Assembly: GCA_034670065.1 (NCBI GenBank)
Contig: JAXMOG010000002.1
Span: 558,001-622,000 of the forward strand
Source: Mesobacterium_A sp034670065
Lineage (GTDB): Bacteria; Pseudomonadota; Alphaproteobacteria; Rhodobacterales; Rhodobacteraceae
DNA length: 64,000 nucleotides
Reading direction: 5' to 3'
In this document: positions 8,515 to 15,725 of the stretch, piece after piece
How positions within the stretch are numbered: position 1 is the stretch's first letter
Layout of the letters: the number at the start of each line of letters is the position of its first letter
Notes under the pieces: model-generated
What the model was told of the DNA's origin: nothing
Databases searched by the model: none
What the model saw: only the letters and a program-made list of their open reading frames with translations
Position numbers and translations under genes: made by a program

Positions 8515-8952
8515 TTACTGAATGCTGATGCGGATTTGCTGGGTTTGCCCCGTTGAGCCGGGAATGCTTAAGGTGTGGGGGCCCGGTTTGATGGCGATGA
8601 AAGAAATCTCGGCGGTGCCAGCTTCATCAAATTCAAGGGAATCAATGGCCATCGGACGGATTTCGATACCGTTGATGACAATTTCGTTCATCCAGATCGC
8701 ACGGAAGAAGTCCGGTCCGCGAAGCGCCAGTTCGGCAGAGCCATCGGCGGTGATGCGCATCTTGTAATAAGCGCCGGATTGCAGAACCACGTCCTCGCCC
8801 AAAGGAACGCCCGAAGCCAAGGTGATCTCTATGGGGTCACCCCTGTTGCAAGCGGCCAAGAGACCGGCAAAGCCAAAGTCGTCACATAGCGGCGCCGCAA
8901 CGGCGGGACTGGACAGGCAACATGCTAGTAGGGCAGCAGACAAACGTTTCAT
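8515..8952 (-). CDS. Exported protein with cupredoxin-like C-terminal half
   Basis: Protein of 145 residues: signal peptide (MKRLSAALLACCLSSPAVA|AP), a short region with two cysteines (PLCDDFGF and LLAACNRG), then a beta-rich half with alternating hydrophobics (EIVINGIEIRP, GTAEISFIAIKPGPHTLSIPG) like a cupredoxin or immunoglobulin-like sandwich. I do not see a complete type-1 copper site, because the usual Cys-x-His pair is absent. The ATG at 8952 overlaps the upstream gene's stop as ATGA; a longer frame would read into that gene. The function is unknown. Its place in the locus suggests a periplasmic partner of the transporters. Confidence 0.7.
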   Translation of the reverse strand: MKRLSAALLACCLSSPAVAAPLCDDFGFAGLLAACNRGDPIEITLASGVPLGEDVVLQSGAYYKMRITADGSAELALRGPDFFRAIWMNEIVINGIEIRPMAIDSLEFDEAGTAEISFIAIKPGPHTLSIPGSTGQTQQIRISIQ

Positions 8953-9242
8953 TGGGGCTCCTTGCGCGATGCGTATGAATGTTGGTGCGATCCATGGGAT
9001 TGCCAAAGCCCTGCCAGCTGCACACCCAGGGCAGGAGTGGAGCGGGCCACGATCTGGCCTGATGAAGCGGGGGCCAAATGCTTGGTCTGGACAGTGACGG
9101 CCAGATCTAACGCACAGGGTACTAATTCAGGATTTGAGGGAAGCGTCGGCGCGGGGGCGGTATCTGCGTTAAAGGCCCACGCAGGTTGCGTGACCCCCAA
9201 ATGCAGCAAAACCACAAGTAGCGGAACAAAGGTCCGTGACAT
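8949..9242 (-). CDS. Small exported protein of unknown function
   Basis: Protein of 97 residues starting at an ATG with a strong GGAGG at the right distance. A signal peptide (MSRTFVPLLVVLLHLGVTQPAWA|FN) is followed by a proline-rich stretch, one cysteine (LVPCALDLAV) and a His/Ser-rich end (WQSHGSHQHSY) that could bind a metal. I recognise no family. It is the first gene after a 220-bp gap that carries a clean inverted repeat, so it probably begins the transporter transcript. The next gene overlaps it by 4 bases. Confidence 0.65.
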   Translation of the reverse strand: MSRTFVPLLVVLLHLGVTQPAWAFNADTAPAPTLPSNPELVPCALDLAVTVQTKHLAPASSGQIVARSTPALGVQLAGLWQSHGSHQHSYASRKEPQ

Positions 9243-9357
9243 CGATTCCTCCCTGAGCCCACCATTTTTGATTAGGCTCTCGTTCAATAACCAACGAAAA
9301 TGGGGGCGTTTAACAACCGATACTTTCGGACGTGTTGCAGGGTGTTTTCGCGTTTGA

Positions 9358-9375
9358 AATCGACCTGTGTCGATT
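9358..9375. promoter_or_regulatory. Inverted repeat, candidate operator of the exported-protein/transporter operon
   Basis: AATCGAC-CTGT-GTCGATT is a perfect 7-bp inverted repeat with a 4-base spacer, about 115 bases upstream of the start codon of the first small exported protein. Size and symmetry suit a dimeric regulator. No cognate regulator can be named from the window other than, speculatively, a component of this locus. Confidence 0.4.
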
Positions 9376-9431
9376 CTGAATTTATATGGAATGTCGAGGA
9401 AAACGCATCTGCAGGCAGAGCCAAATGGTGT

Positions 9432-9454
9432 GGGCCGGGCAAATCACCCGGCCC
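9432..9454 (-). terminator. Stem-loop after the NTF2-like gene
   Basis: An 8-bp perfect GC stem GGGCCGGG / CCCGGCCC with a 7-base loop begins 9 bases after the NTF2-like gene's stop. No clear T-run follows on the minus strand, so it may be a weak intrinsic terminator. It separates the sigma-factor unit from the transporter unit. Confidence 0.55.
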
Positions 9455-9463
9455 GAAGTTATC

Positions 9464-9934
9464 CTATTCTTGCGTCAAAAGCCGGCCGCCGTGTGGATTG
9501 TCGATTACCATTTTCCAGCCCCCATCTGCCTGCTTGCGCATGACTGCAATTGATAACCCGGATTGGGCGATGTCTTGCCCGTCTGGCGTGCGCCCTGTCA
9601 TGTTCCAAGGCGCGATATGCACGGCGATATCACCGTTCACGATCACCTCATGACCGGCATAGTCAAAGACCGGATTGACCATCGCCATACCAGTGAACAT
9701 TTGCTCCAGTTGGGTTGGGTCTGATATCGGGGTGTTCGGTTCAAATAGAACGGTTGCCTGGCTTTCATAACTGGCCATGACAGCGGCGATGTCATTGCTT
9801 TGGAATGCCGCGGTCATGTTCTGAACTAGGGTCAGCGCATCCTGTTGATCTTGTGTCATTTTCTGTCCTTCTGCTGTTGTGGGTTGGGGTAGGCAAAGCG
9901 CAAGCGCCATCAGCCATGCAAATGCATGCTTCAT
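9464..9934 (-). CDS. Exported NTF2-like (SnoaL/DUF4440-type) protein
   Basis: Protein of 156 residues: signal peptide (MKHAFAWLMALALCLPQPTTA|EG) plus an NTF2-like cone-fold domain (ALTLVQNMTAAFQSNDIAAVMASYE ... GDIAVHIAPWNMTG ... GWKMVIDNPHGG). Such folds bind small hydrophobic ligands or act as simple catalysts. Family knowledge does not fix a role here. It follows the ECF sigma gene by 32 bases with AAAGGA before its ATG, so the two are cotranscribed. NTF2-like domains are known as fused C-terminal extensions of some ECF sigma factors (ECF41). Here the domain is a separate, apparently exported product, so direct sigma control would need a membrane-crossing link. Confidence 0.75.
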   Translation of the reverse strand: MKHAFAWLMALALCLPQPTTAEGQKMTQDQQDALTLVQNMTAAFQSNDIAAVMASYESQATVLFEPNTPISDPTQLEQMFTGMAMVNPVFDYAGHEVIVNGDIAVHIAPWNMTGRTPDGQDIAQSGLSIAVMRKQADGGWKMVIDNPHGGRLLTQE

Positions 9935-9966
9935 GATCAAATCCTTTGGTTTGTCGGGGTGGTGGG

Positions 9967-10806
9967 TTAGTGGGGCGTTTCCACCAGTTTCAGGACTGCA
10001 TCGGCATAGTCCCTCAACGGGGTCATTGGCCCGGTTGCACGTTGAAGTTTTGCCGCAACCAGCGCCGTTTCGGCCTTGGCGGCCTGTTGCTGAACCTCGT
10101 TGAAACTTGGCGCTTCTGACAAGGTGTTTGATGGCGCGGCGCCTATGCGGCCACAGGCCATGGCAGCTGGCAATCGCTTGCGACACGAACAGGCCGCAGA
10201 CCTGTTGGCCAAGCCGCAAGACGCAGCTGTGAAATCCTGAACGCTTTGCCGTGCCCGTGACAGGCGCTTGCGAAAGTTGGCAGGGGATATGTCCAGAACA
10301 CTGGCGGCTTCGGCGTGCTCAAATTCCAAAATTTCACCTAAGACGTAAGCAGCACGATGGTCGCGGTCCAAACACAGCAACATCGCCATAGTGCATCGCA
10401 AACGCAGCTCGTTCAGCATGATGTGATCTTCCGGCGCCGCGTTCTGGTCGTCGGCCAATCCGTTCAAAAGGTCCTGTGAAAACATCTGAAAGGACAAACC
10501 AGGGTCATTTGCGATGACCTTCTTGGCCGTCAAAAGATAGTTTGTCGCAACCCTGTAGCACCATGTCTGAAACTTGCTGTCGCCTTGGTACGTGGACAGT
10601 TTGGTGACAATGCGGATCAGAATTTCCTGCGTCGCGTCTTGCGCTGTAGTCGGGTCGGCCAGCATCCGAACAGCCAGACGAAAGACCTGCCCCTGAACCC
10701 CACGGATGAGGGTGTCGAGGGCGGACAGATCACCGTCCTGTGCTTGTTCGATGATGGATTGGGTTATTTGGGGCATGTGGCGGTCTGTGATATGTGAATG
10801 TGTCAT
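9967..10806 (-). CDS. ECF-type RNA polymerase sigma factor with C-terminal extension
   Basis: Sigma-70 family factor. Region 2 covers about residues 25-95 (DATQEILIRIVTKLSTYQGDSKFQTWCYRVATNYLL) and region 4 about residues 125-185 (AAYVLGEILEFEHAEAASVLDISPANFRKRLSRAR). An unusual tail of about 95 residues begins CGLANRSAACSC and is otherwise alanine-rich. The C-x10-C pattern resembles a small metal or redox site. An internal ATG at 10776 is an alternative start (MPQITQSIIEQ) that loses only 10 residues. It heads the minus-strand locus 4233-10806. No anti-sigma gene adjoins it, so its activity may be controlled by the tail itself. Confidence 0.88.
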   Translation of the reverse strand: MTHSHITDRHMPQITQSIIEQAQDGDLSALDTLIRGVQGQVFRLAVRMLADPTTAQDATQEILIRIVTKLSTYQGDSKFQTWCYRVATNYLLTAKKVIANDPGLSFQMFSQDLLNGLADDQNAAPEDHIMLNELRLRCTMAMLLCLDRDHRAAYVLGEILEFEHAEAASVLDISPANFRKRLSRARQSVQDFTAASCGLANRSAACSCRKRLPAAMACGRIGAAPSNTLSEAPSFNEVQQQAAKAETALVAAKLQRATGPMTPLRDYADAVLKLVETPH

Positions 10807-10995
10807 ACAGTATTAGACACGCACACAGACCAATGTGTGACAAACTAATTTCCCAAAACCTGCGGCGCAGAAGCAGTAAGTGCAGCACGTGAGGATTAAT
10901 CTTTATTGAAAACAGGGTGTTGACAGCTCCGCTTTTACCAACGTCGCCGCGAAATATTTACTTTGGATCATCCTGATTATCTTCTTGTGGTGACC

Positions 10996-12654
10996 TTATC
11001 GCTGAGCATTTTCCCAAGTTGGGTTGACCCAAGGTTGCACGTTTGCAGGTGCCAGGGGCGCGTGCCCCAAAATATGGTCTGCCGCTTTTTCTCCAACCAT
11101 GATCGATGGGGCATTCAGGTTTCCATTTGTGATCCGAGGGAAAACGGAGCTGTCTGCCAGGCGAAGACCGTCGACGCCAATTACCCGGCACTCTGGATCA
11201 ACCACTGACATCGGATCATCCGCGGCCCCCATGCGGCATGTCCCGCAAGGATGATACGCGCTTTCGGCATGTTCACGGATAAACCCGTCAATCTCGTCAT
11301 CTGAAACCAAATGCGCACCGGGCTGGATTTCGGATTTCACAAAAGGCTCGAAGGCTTCTTGCGCAAAGACTTCGCGTGTCAGGCGGATGCACGCACGGAA
11401 GTCTTCCCAGTCTTGCTCGGTGGACATGTAGTTGAAAAAGATGCGTGGTGGCGTTTTGGGGTCTGCCGAACGCAGCGTGATTTCTCCGCGTGACGGGCTG
11501 CGCATGGGGCCAACGTGGGCCTGAAATCCATGGCCTTCGGAAGCGGCCTTGCCATCATAGCGTACGGCGATTGGCAGGAAGTGATACTGAATGTCTGGAT
11601 AAGGAATGCCGGGCCGTGACCGGATGAACGCCGCGCTTTCAAACTGGTTGGATGCGCCCAGCCCCTTGCCGGTAAACAGCCATTGCGCACCGATCAGGCC
11701 TTTGCCAATTAAGTTCCAGTATTTGTACAATGTGATCGGCTGTTTTGAGGCCATCTGCATGTAGATTTCCAGATGGTCTTGCAGGTTTTGGCCCACTCCG
11801 GCGCGATCAGCGACCACCTCAATATTATGTTCTGCAAGATGGGCCGCCGGACCAATGCCAGATAGCATCAAAAGCTTGGGGGAATTGATCGAAGATGCCG
11901 CGACAATAACTTCACTTTCGGCGCGGATCACCTCGACCTTGCTGCCACGCTCAATTTCAACACCAACCGCACGTCCGTCTTCGATGACGATCCGGCGGGC
12001 CAGCGCGCGCACAACGGTGCAGTTTTTGCCCGATAAAGCCGGTTTCAGATATGCATTGGCCGCCGACCAACGTTGACCTTTCCAAACGGTTTGTTCCATC
12101 GGTCCGAAGCCTTCTTGCTTCTCGCCGTTATAATCCTCGGTCGTTTCGTAACCCGCCTGTTTCCCCGCCGTGACAAAAGCATCGTGTAGCGGGTTGGAGC
12201 GTGGGCCGCGCGTCACGTGCAACGGACCGTCAGTGCCGCGCCACGACGGATCACCGCCATGCCCGCCGTCATGCCAGTTTTCCATCCGCTGGAAGTAAGG
12301 CAACACATCCGCAAAAGACCAACCATGCGCGCCGCTCTCGGCCCAGTGATCAAAATCATGCGCATGGCCACGCACATAGACCATGCCGTTGATCGAAGAT
12401 GACCCGCCAATCACTTTGCCGCGCGGCGTTGCCAATTCGCGGTTATTCAAGTGCGGTTCAGGCTCTGAGCGGAAGCCCCAGTCATACAGCGACATATTCA
12501 TCGGGTAAGACAACGCGGCAGGCATTTGAATGAATGGCCCCCAGTCTGTGCCGCCATGTTCGATCACCAGAACGCGTCGCCCGGCTTCGGCCAGGCGGTA
12601 AGCCATGGCACAGCCTGCCGAGCCCGCGCCAATGATAACGTATTCGGCGTTCAT
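10996..12654 (-). CDS. betA: Choline dehydrogenase
   Basis: FAD-dependent GMC oxidoreductase of 552 residues that oxidises choline to betaine aldehyde in glycine betaine synthesis, probably at the inner face of the membrane. The N-terminal FAD motif is GAGSAGCAMAYRLAEAG (residues 8-24). The GMC signatures are GKVIGGSSSINGMVYVRG and GIGPAAHLAEHNIEVV, and the C-terminal catalytic region contains YHPCGTCRMG and NGNLNAPSIM. Length matches BetA. It is downstream of betB, with stop and start overlapping as TGATG. A second GMC dehydrogenase lies at 59129-60727 but lacks this context. Confidence 0.95.
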   Translation of the reverse strand: MNAEYVIIGAGSAGCAMAYRLAEAGRRVLVIEHGGTDWGPFIQMPAALSYPMNMSLYDWGFRSEPEPHLNNRELATPRGKVIGGSSSINGMVYVRGHAHDFDHWAESGAHGWSFADVLPYFQRMENWHDGGHGGDPSWRGTDGPLHVTRGPRSNPLHDAFVTAGKQAGYETTEDYNGEKQEGFGPMEQTVWKGQRWSAANAYLKPALSGKNCTVVRALARRIVIEDGRAVGVEIERGSKVEVIRAESEVIVAASSINSPKLLMLSGIGPAAHLAEHNIEVVADRAGVGQNLQDHLEIYMQMASKQPITLYKYWNLIGKGLIGAQWLFTGKGLGASNQFESAAFIRSRPGIPYPDIQYHFLPIAVRYDGKAASEGHGFQAHVGPMRSPSRGEITLRSADPKTPPRIFFNYMSTEQDWEDFRACIRLTREVFAQEAFEPFVKSEIQPGAHLVSDDEIDGFIREHAESAYHPCGTCRMGAADDPMSVVDPECRVIGVDGLRLADSSVFPRITNGNLNAPSIMVGEKAADHILGHAPLAPANVQPWVNPTWENAQR

Positions 12655-14114
12655 CAGAACGGTGCCTCCACGTCTGTCATGGCCACGTATACCGACTTCA
12701 CTTCGGAGTAATGGTGGATCGCTTCCTTGGAGTTCTCTCGCCCGACGCCCGAAGCCTTGGTGCCGCCAAACGGCGCTTCAACAGGGGCAAGGTTATAGGT
12801 GTTGATATAACACGAACCGGCTTCGATCTGCCGGATTACCCGATGCGCGCGCGTCAGATCTTGGGTGAAGACACCACCGGCCAGGCCAAATTCGGTGTTG
12901 TTGGCCCGTTGGATCACCTCTTCTTCGTCCTCAAAATCTAGGACAGCCATAACAGGGCCAAAGATCTCTTCACGTGCAATCGTCATCTCGTCGGTCACAT
13001 CGGCAAAAACTGTCGGCTGCAGGAAAAACCCATCGCGTTCAACCCGCTTGCCGCCATAGGTGAGCCGTGCACCTTCTTCGATGCCCTTGGCGATATAGCC
13101 TTCAACAATATCTCGCTGCTGGGCCGAAACCATCGGGCCGAAACTGGTTGCTTCATCCATCGGGTCGCCGATCACGGCGGTGTCCAACCGTTCGGATAAC
13201 CGCTGCAAGAACGCCTCTTTGATACCCTTCTGCACAAAGACGCGCGTGCCATTGGAGCAAACTTGACCAGTCGAGTAGAAATTCCCCAAAATCGCGCCGC
13301 CAACAGCGTTTTCCAGGTTCGCATCGTCAAAGATGATCAGCGGAGATTTCCCGCCCAGCTCCATTGTCACATGTTTCATATTGGCCGCTGCTGCGGCATA
13401 GACTTTGCGCCCTGTCGGAACAGACCCAGTCAGCGATACTTTGTCGACCCGGCTGTCTGTGCTGAGCGTAGCGCCAACGTCACCCAAGCCTTGGATGACG
13501 TTGAAAACCCCGGCTGGGGCGCCAGCTTCGATCATGATATCGGCAACTTTGAGCGCGCAGAGCGGTGTGGCTTCTGATGGTTTGAAGACCATTGTGTTGC
13601 CACAGGCCAGCGCGGGCGCGCCCTTCCAGCAAGCAATTTGAGTTGGGTAATTCCAGGCGCCAATGCCGACACAGACGCCAAGTGCTTCGCGCACGGTGTA
13701 CACGAAATCGCCGCCGGGTTGCGGGATGTATTCACCGGTCAAGCTGCCAGCCAAGCCGCCGAAGAATTCCAACGCGTCTGCGCCCGATGTTGCATCTGCC
13801 ACCAGTGTTTCCTGCAAAGGCTTGCCGGTGTCGTAGGTTTCCAGAACCGAAAGATCGTGGTTGCGTGCACGAATGATATCGGCGGCCTTGCGCAAAATGC
13901 GCCCACGTTCCGTGCCCGTCATCGCGGCCCACTTGGTTTGGGCGGCGCGCGCACTGTCGAGTGCGGCATCTACTATGGCCGGGGTGGCAGAAAAAACGCG
14001 GGCAATGCATTCGCCGGTGGCGGGATAGATCACATCAATCGGGGTGCCTGCGGTGTCCTCAACATAAACGCCGTTGATGAAATGGCTGGCTGTGGGTTTG
14101 GGATCAACGGGCAT
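12654..14114 (-). CDS. betB: Betaine aldehyde dehydrogenase
   Basis: NAD(P)-dependent aldehyde dehydrogenase of 486 residues that converts betaine aldehyde to glycine betaine. The catalytic glutamate lies in MELGGKSP and the catalytic cysteine in GQVCSNGTR. The usual ALDH C-terminal motif EEIFGPVMAVLDF is present. It is the first gene of the betBA pair. A BetI-like operator lies about 165 bases upstream, yet neither betI nor a choline transporter gene is in the window. Expression is probably choline-inducible by analogy with the family. Confidence 0.95.
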   Translation of the reverse strand: MPVDPKPTASHFINGVYVEDTAGTPIDVIYPATGECIARVFSATPAIVDAALDSARAAQTKWAAMTGTERGRILRKAADIIRARNHDLSVLETYDTGKPLQETLVADATSGADALEFFGGLAGSLTGEYIPQPGGDFVYTVREALGVCVGIGAWNYPTQIACWKGAPALACGNTMVFKPSEATPLCALKVADIMIEAGAPAGVFNVIQGLGDVGATLSTDSRVDKVSLTGSVPTGRKVYAAAAANMKHVTMELGGKSPLIIFDDANLENAVGGAILGNFYSTGQVCSNGTRVFVQKGIKEAFLQRLSERLDTAVIGDPMDEATSFGPMVSAQQRDIVEGYIAKGIEEGARLTYGGKRVERDGFFLQPTVFADVTDEMTIAREEIFGPVMAVLDFEDEEEVIQRANNTEFGLAGGVFTQDLTRAHRVIRQIEAGSCYINTYNLAPVEAPFGGTKASGVGRENSKEAIHHYSEVKSVYVAMTDVEAPF

Positions 14115-14432
14115 TTGCTGTCCTTAGAGTTAGAAGGTTCGCTTTGAAGCGAGGAGCTTGGTCACATGGCGGTCAGAACTTGTTTCGAAGCTTCAGGTCC
14201 GGTTGTTCCATCCCACCCTTTGCGTTCTTCGCGACCTTCCCCAATTGGTGATGCACTTAACCTAAGTAAGACCTTTTTAATTAACGGGTCAATCAACAAA
14301 AAAATTGTGAGCTTAATGGCGCTGGGCGCACCTTGGGTGACACAGTGGTTTTGGCTGAATGATTGGATGCTGTGGAAGATGACGCCCAGAACGCACCAGG
14401 CGCTGTCGTTTTCAGGACCCCAAAAAGGAAAC
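14115..14432. other. Intergenic region upstream of betB
   Basis: About 318 bases with no convincing gene. The AT-rich part around 14265-14305 holds the candidate BetI site and presumably the betB promoter. A plus-strand frame of 93 codons at 14166-14447 has no ribosome site or recognisable domain and I consider it spurious. Confidence 0.6.
14277..14296. promoter_or_regulatory. Candidate BetI-type operator upstream of betBA
   Basis: Read on the minus strand the site is TTGATTGACCCGTTAATTAA, an imperfect palindrome that resembles BetI sites of the TTGATTGGACGTTCAAT type as I recall them from enterobacteria. It lies in the only AT-rich patch of the betB upstream region. The resemblance is partial, so the call is tentative. 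Confidence 0.38.
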
Positions 14433-14456
14433 GGGCCGAGCGATTAAGCTCGGCCC
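14433..14456 (-). terminator. Intrinsic terminator downstream of aqpZ / end of the structured RNA
   Basis: Perfect 9-bp stem GGGCCGAGC / GCTCGGCCC with a 6-base loop, followed on the minus strand by GTTTCCTTTTTGG. It lies 210 bases beyond the aqpZ stop, which is why a separate RNA between the two is plausible. Confidence 0.7.
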
Positions 14457-14577
14457 CAGTCGGCAAAAACAAACTGACATGCCCTTGGTACGAGGGAACA
14501 AGTGGGGCATGCCAAGGCGGGTATCGACTACTCACTAAAGTTGGGGACTGAAACTATGAAACCCGACAACCCGCCTT
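14433..14577 (-). ncRNA. Candidate structured small RNA or long aqpZ 3' UTR
   Basis: Between aqpZ and betB the minus strand can fold into three successive stems. The first is a 9-bp stem AAGGCGGGT / ACCCGCCTT enclosing 46 bases (14514-14522 with 14569-14577). The second is a stem CATGCCC / GGGCATG (14478-14484 with 14505-14511). The third is a 9-bp hairpin GGGCCGAGC / GCTCGGCCC (14433-14456) followed by GTTTCCTTTTTGG, an intrinsic terminator in that orientation. The span contains no plausible ORF. It could be an independent sRNA or a processed 3' UTR of aqpZ. I do not recognise a known RNA family. Confidence 0.5.
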
Positions 14578-14666
14578 GAAATGGTTTTCTCATATGAGGC
14601 GGCCAAGCGTTACGGGAAAGTCATGTGCGATTTCCCCGCATTGGTTTGGCCGCGACATGCGTCGAA

Positions 14667-15365
14667 TCAAGCCTGCTCGCTTTGCGGTTGGGTGCAGCCG
14701 GATTTCTCGACCAAGGCTGCCAGAAACGCGCCCAAAGCTGGTGCCGCAATGAACAGCCACAGATCGGCCATCGCCGCGCCGCCCGAGAACAATGCGGGCC
14801 CGATCGAGCGCGCAGGGTTGACCGATACACCGGTGATGTTGATGCCGACCATATGGATTGCCGCCAATGTCAGACCAATGGCCAATCCGGCAAATGCGCC
14901 AGCGCCGTGCTTTTCACGGGTTGCACCTAGAATTACGGTCACGAACAGAAAGGTTGCTACCAATTCGAAAACGAACGCCGCCAGAACGCCGTATTCGCCC
15001 AGGTATCCAGTACCGTATCCATTTTGACCCAGGCCGTTTTCAGCAACGCTATAACCGTCAGTTCCAGTTGCAATGACCAAGATCACCAAGGTCGCCAAAA
15101 TGGCACCAACAACCTGAGCGACGGCGTATTTTGCGAATTCGGTCGAATTCATACGCCCGGCGACCATCATCGCCAGCGATACAGCCGGGTTTAAATGTGC
15201 GCCCGAAACGGGGCCCAGCGAATAGGCGGCGGCAACAATGGATAGGCCAAAGGCAAAGGATATCCCCAACATGCCTATGTGTTCGCCCATGAACACTGCA
15301 GATCCGCAGCCAAAGAAGACAAGAATAAATGTGCCGATCACTTCGGCGCTTAGTTTGTTAGACAT
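14667..15365 (-). CDS. aqpZ: Aquaporin Z, water channel
   Basis: Inner-membrane MIP-family channel of 232 residues with six transmembrane segments and the two NPA half-helices: HLNPAVSLAM at about residues 64-73 and NPARSIGPALF at about residues 180-190. The NPARSIGPAL form and the N-terminal EVIGTFILVFFGCGSAV are typical of AqpZ rather than of glycerol facilitators. It should allow rapid water flux in osmotic shifts, which fits the neighbouring betaine-synthesis genes. It is separated from betB by the structured region and is not in one operon with it. Confidence 0.94.
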   Translation of the reverse strand: MSNKLSAEVIGTFILVFFGCGSAVFMGEHIGMLGISFAFGLSIVAAAYSLGPVSGAHLNPAVSLAMMVAGRMNSTEFAKYAVAQVVGAILATLVILVIATGTDGYSVAENGLGQNGYGTGYLGEYGVLAAFVFELVATFLFVTVILGATREKHGAGAFAGLAIGLTLAAIHMVGINITGVSVNPARSIGPALFSGGAAMADLWLFIAAPALGAFLAALVEKSGCTQPQSEQA

Positions 15366-15725
15366 AGGTATGCTCCCTGTTTCGGGCCAATCGGCCGATA
15401 TGTGCTGCGAGCTTTTGACGAAGTTGGCCGCATTGGAAATGGGAAAAGGCAGGCTGTCGCGTCAGCACGTGCCACGCAGCCCCTGTGTTTTATTGCTGAA
15501 ATAGGGCCGGAAACGACCCAGGGTTCTGGCTGCCAAGTCAGGTGTTAGCGGCAAATGGGTATCGCAATGGCATCTTATATGTTGACAAATCATCAAATTT
15601 TGTGCCATAGCTCGGACCGATCAAGTCGAGGCGCCATTGGTAGCCAAACGGCAGATCCCCGCGGGCCGGGTTCTTGTTAGTCGCGTTCAGGGCACGTCAG
15701 CGCGATTCAAAACAGGAGGTAGACC
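15366..15725. other. Intergenic region between aqpZ and hpd
   Basis: A 360-base divergent region with no supported gene. It should hold the aqpZ promoter on its left. On its right, a TTGACA box at 15582-15587 overlaps a small inverted repeat ACAAA / TTTGT (15585-15603) that could be the hpd promoter and a MarR-type site. AGGAGG lies just before hpd. Nothing else stands out. Confidence 0.5.
15582..15611 (+). promoter_or_regulatory. Possible hpd promoter
   Basis: TTGACA at 15582-15587 is a perfect -35 box. The -10 about 17-18 bases later (CATAGC) is poor. An inverted repeat ACAAA / TTTGT covers the spacer and could be bound by the nearby MarR-type regulator. This is inferred from pattern only. 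Confidence 0.3.

Noticed and set aside
12201..12410. Several 60-70 codon frames on both strands inside betA
   Set aside because: They lie wholly within a well-supported enzyme gene, lack ribosome sites, and their products are arginine- and histidine-rich shadows of the coding frame.
14166..14447. 93-codon plus-strand frame between betB and aqpZ
   Set aside because: It runs through the AT-rich betB promoter and the structured RNA terminator, shows no ribosome site and no recognisable domain.
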